Below, piece by piece: positions 6,777-8,946 of a DNA stretch of 8,946 nucleotides (positions within the stretch are counted from its first letter, which is position 1; every line of letters starts with the position of its first letter). Below the pieces are notes generated by a model. The model did no database searches. It was given only the letters and a program-made list of their open reading frames with translations, and was not told the DNA's origin. A program made the translations under genes and the position numbers. The DNA is from Lentisphaeria bacterium UBA1732 (GTDB lineage Bacteria; Verrucomicrobiota; Lentisphaeria; Victivallales; UBA1829), in assembly GCA_002315855.1 (NCBI GenBank), contig DCIG01000026.1, positions 1 through 8,946 of the forward strand, given 5' to 3'.

Positions 6777-8359
6777 TGCTTATCCTCCACCTGATAGCCC
6801 AGCGTCTTGAATGCTTCCGCCAACGCCTTCTGATTGACGCGCTGGCGGGTCAGCAGTTCACGGACTTTGCTTCCGGCCTCTTTCAGGGCAGTCTGATAAT
6901 CCAAGGCCGTATCCCGATCCACAAACTCGATATAACGGCTGGGCACAAGGCTGTAATTATTTCGTTTGATCTCCTCCAAATTGGCAGCATAATAAAGCTC
7001 CGGTTCGGCGTATTTTGCGCTGTCGGTTCGGGTTTGCCAGTCAAAATAGATTTTGCAGACCTTGGCAATCTGCTCCTTGGAGAGCTGAACGAATTTCTTC
7101 TCGTAGATATTGGAGTTCCATGTCCGCAGATCGACAAAAAGAATCTCGTGTTCCCGATTTCGCAACTGACGACCATGCCATACACCGCCCTTTTTGTTGT
7201 TGTTCAGAATCCAGAGCGTCACGCTGATGTCGGTAGAATAGAACATTTCACGCGGCAGAACGATGATTGCTTCCACTTTGTCATTTCCAATCAGTTTCTG
7301 CCGGATTGTCAGCGTGTCGCTGTCATCCAAAGCACCGTTGGCCAGCAGAAAGCCCGCTACGCCTTTGACTCGGTTCAGCTTGGAAAGCATGTGCAGAATC
7401 CACGCATAGTTGGCGTTGCTTTCCGGGGGAACGGCATACCCTTTCCAGCGGGGATCTTCCTTCAGCGCCGGATCGTACCAGTTCTTCTTGTTGAACGGCG
7501 GATTGGCCATGATGTAGTCAATCTCACCGTCCATATTTTTATGCTGGTCATCGGTAAAGGAAGAGGAGGCATGATCCCCCAAGTGATAGGAAATTCCGCG
7601 AACCGCCAGGTTCATTTTTGCCAGCCGGAAGGTGCTGGGCTCGGATTCCTGTCCGTACACATTGATGCTCCGGGTGTTGCCGCCGTGGGCTTCGACGAAC
7701 TTCGTGCTTTGGACAAACATTCCGCCTGACCCGCAGCAGGGGTCATAGATTGTACCGTCAAACGGCTCAATCAGCGAGGCGATCAACTCCACAATGCTGT
7801 GAGGCGTATAAAACTCGCCTTCTTCTTTGTCGGCATTGATGGAGAACGCCTGCAGAAAGTATTCATAAACCCGCCCGATCAAATCCTTTTCCTGAAATTG
7901 CTTCTGATCGATTTTGTTGATCTCATCCACAACGGCTTTCAGCACATTCGCTTCCAGTGCCGTCTTGGTGAATATCTGCTGCGGAAGAGCGTTTTTCAGT
8001 TTGGGTTCGTTCTGTTCCAGCTTGGCAATGGCATTATCAAACGCAACTGCCATGTTTTTGGATTCGATGGTAATCAGCGAATTCCAGAGGCACTCGTCCG
8101 GCAGGAAGAAAATTCCGGCCTGATTATAGAAAGACGGCTTGGCAATGGCAATCTTGGCAAAATCCGGCTTATCTTTGAACTGTTCAGCGATCTTCACTTG
8201 CTGTTCCATAAAGCGGTCACCCACAAACTTCAGGAAAACCAGAGTCAACAGAAGATCCCGTTTATCGGTCATCGGCGCACGCCCGCGCAGTTGATCACGA
8301 CAATTGAACAGGATATTCTCCAAGCGGATTTCTTTTGTCTTTTTTGCTGCTTTTGCCAT
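6773..8359 (-). CDS. hsdM: Type I RM DNA methyltransferase subunit (HsdM)
   Basis: This 528-residue protein transfers a methyl group from S-adenosylmethionine to adenine N6 at the site chosen by HsdS, and is also part of the restriction complex. An N-terminal helical HsdM_N domain spans about 12-150 (ENILFNCRDQLRGR). GEFYTP (181-186) precedes the SAM-binding motif I YDPCCGSGG (205-213). The catalytic motif IV is ANPPF (285-289). The C-terminal part (about 420-528) is helical and probably contacts HsdS. The length matches EcoR124-like HsdM (about 520). The start ATG has AAGGA 8 bases upstream (8372-8368), overlapping the stop of the preceding regulator gene, so the two are likely co-translated. 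Its own stop overlaps the next start (ATGA). All key residues are present, so it is predicted active. Confidence 0.96.
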   Translation of the reverse strand: MAKAAKKTKEIRLENILFNCRDQLRGRAPMTDKRDLLLTLVFLKFVGDRFMEQQVKIAEQFKDKPDFAKIAIAKPSFYNQAGIFFLPDECLWNSLITIESKNMAVAFDNAIAKLEQNEPKLKNALPQQIFTKTALEANVLKAVVDEINKIDQKQFQEKDLIGRVYEYFLQAFSINADKEEGEFYTPHSIVELIASLIEPFDGTIYDPCCGSGGMFVQSTKFVEAHGGNTRSINVYGQESEPSTFRLAKMNLAVRGISYHLGDHASSSFTDDQHKNMDGEIDYIMANPPFNKKNWYDPALKEDPRWKGYAVPPESNANYAWILHMLSKLNRVKGVAGFLLANGALDDSDTLTIRQKLIGNDKVEAIIVLPREMFYSTDISVTLWILNNNKKGGVWHGRQLRNREHEILFVDLRTWNSNIYEKKFVQLSKEQIAKVCKIYFDWQTRTDSAKYAEPELYYAANLEEIKRNNYSLVPSRYIEFVDRDTALDYQTALKEAGSKVRELLTRQRVNQKALAEAFKTLGYQVEDKQ

Positions 8360-8370
8360 ATCTCAAATCC

Positions 8371-8652
8371 TTATTGTTTCTGCATGTATTCGCGGGAGGG
8401 ACGTTCCGTTGCGGGAATCCTCTTATATTTTTTCTTCGCCTTAACGCCATCGGGGACCGTTTCCATGATGTCAGAGAAGTCACAGTCCAAAGCCGTACAA
8501 ATTCGCAACAGAAGCTCAACTGTAACCGGTTCCCCGGCAACCATCCGAGCCAGCGTAGAAGAACTCATTCCGGTTGCGTCCAGGAGATCATTCTTCTTCA
8601 GGTTTTTGTCGATCAGTAAGTGCCACAGCCTTTTATACGATACTTGCTTCAT
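8371..8652 (-). CDS. Cro/C1-type HTH regulator heading the RM operon
   Basis: This 93-residue protein is almost entirely one helix-turn-helix domain of the XRE/Cro type (HTH_26-like). MKQVSYKRLWHLLIDKNLKK leads into DLLDATGMSSSTLARMVAGE, the usual turn and recognition helix, then VTVELLLRICTALDCDFSDIM. The last 30 residues are basic and probably disordered. I place the start at ATG 8652, which has GGAG 7 bases upstream and gives the family's normal beginning. A TTG at 8667 in the same frame would overlap that ribosome binding site. It ends 11 bases before hsdM in the same direction. RM operons often carry such small regulators (C proteins or similar) that delay or limit expression of the restriction genes. 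Here, control of its own promoter is inferred from position only. Confidence 0.88.
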   Translation of the reverse strand: MKQVSYKRLWHLLIDKNLKKNDLLDATGMSSSTLARMVAGEPVTVELLLRICTALDCDFSDIMETVPDGVKAKKKYKRIPATERPSREYMQKQ

Positions 8653-8659
8653 TTTTCGA

Positions 8660-8663
8660 CTCC
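8660..8663 (-). promoter_or_regulatory. Ribosome binding site that fixes the regulator start
   Basis: GGAG lies 7 bases before ATG 8652 on the minus strand. It favours this ATG over the TTG at 8667, which would place the site inside the gene. Confidence 0.6.
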
Positions 8664-8694
8664 GCAAAACAGCATTAAAATAGATTCTGAATGT

Positions 8695-8723
8695 AATGTA
8701 ACTCCAAAGATTTAATTTTGCAA
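8695..8723 (-). promoter_or_regulatory. Putative promoter of the RM operon
   Basis: On the minus strand TTGCAA (8723-8718) and TACATT (8700-8695) are 17 bases apart, each matching 4 of 6 consensus positions. The leader to ATG 8652 would be about 35 bases. TACAT is repeated directly (TTACATTACATT), and this could be part of an operator for the adjacent HTH protein. No other plausible sigma-70-like pair with correct spacing was found nearby. Confidence 0.4.
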
Positions 8724-8946
8724 ACGATAATCTTCGATTTATGAAAGAAAAAATGCGACTATTCTAAAAAAAAGAAGAAAATGCTTATACAGAACTTTTT
8801 CCGGTTAAATCGTGGATACGGTCACTTATACCTCACTGCACATTGATTTTAGCCGTACATGAATTTAATCAAATGATTTACTGCTTCTTTTGACCAAATG
8901 GAATCTTTTTAAGCATTTCTCCCCTTCCAGTTTCCTCCCGGAATCA
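8724..8946. other. AT-rich right-end intergenic region
   Basis: No gene is supported. On the minus strand a good ribosome binding site-like stretch (GGAAGGGGAG) precedes an ATG at about 8914, but that frame closes after 12 codons (MLKKIPFGQKKQ). It is either a tiny leader peptide or the tail of a gene beyond the window. There is an A-run at 8766-8773 and a short dyad AATCA/TGATT at 8867-8878. Neither has an assignable role. Confidence 0.4.

Noticed and set aside
8652..8667. TTG at 8667 as an earlier start for the HTH gene
   Set aside because: The ATG at 8652 has a well-spaced GGAG and gives the family's usual N-terminus; the TTG start would bury that site in the gene.
8860..8914. Twelve-codon minus-strand frame MLKKIPFGQKKQ as a leader peptide
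   Set aside because: A purine-rich ribosome binding site-like stretch precedes it, but the frame is too short to support and may be the 3' end of a neighbouring gene's region.

Overview
This window holds one complete type I restriction-modification (RM) operon with a non-standard passenger gene, plus a small unrelated gene facing it. The operon lies on the minus strand and reads right to left: a small Cro/C1-type regulator (8652-8371), hsdM (8359-6773), a DUF4062-GHKL ATPase-winged-helix protein (6776-5166), hsdS (5173-4049) and hsdR (4052-789). Spacing is very tight. There are 11 bases between regulator and hsdM, ATGA overlaps at hsdM/ATPase and hsdS/hsdR, and an 8-base overlap at ATPase/hsdS. 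All five genes are therefore probably made from one message and translationally coupled. HsdM and HsdS form the DNA methyltransferase, HsdR adds ATP-driven translocation and cleavage, and HsdS sets the target sequence.

The most interesting part is the 536-residue protein between hsdM and hsdS. It joins an N-terminal DUF4062 domain to a GHKL-type (RecG-C-terminal-like, HATPase_c_4) ATPase and a C-terminal winged helix. The last two parts are joined by a linker encoded by a 12-bp DNA repeat. The protein reads that repeat in two different frames. Its place in the operon suggests an accessory defence, sensor or regulatory role linked to the RM complex. That role is inference.

On the plus strand at the left end, a DUF3846-like acidic protein (316-681) runs convergently towards hsdR. 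It has a clear ribosome binding site and a plausible promoter that overlaps a perfect 6+6 bp dyad. The first 250 bases hold no gene I can defend, but they contain a structured, GC-richer patch (about 60-200): three 10-bp-phased short repeats ending in a near-perfect 18-bp palindrome, then a nested hairpin. The right end (8653-8946) is AT-rich, with a plausible operon promoter and no gene.

Organism: a bacterium with roughly balanced GC in coding DNA, AT-rich spacers and strong AGGAGG-type Shine-Dalgarno sites. These sites argue against Bacteroidota, but the sequence does not let me name a phylum. RM operons with swapped specificity domains and passenger genes are typical of accessory, horizontally moving defence DNA. 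I see no integrase, transposase, tRNA or att site in the window.
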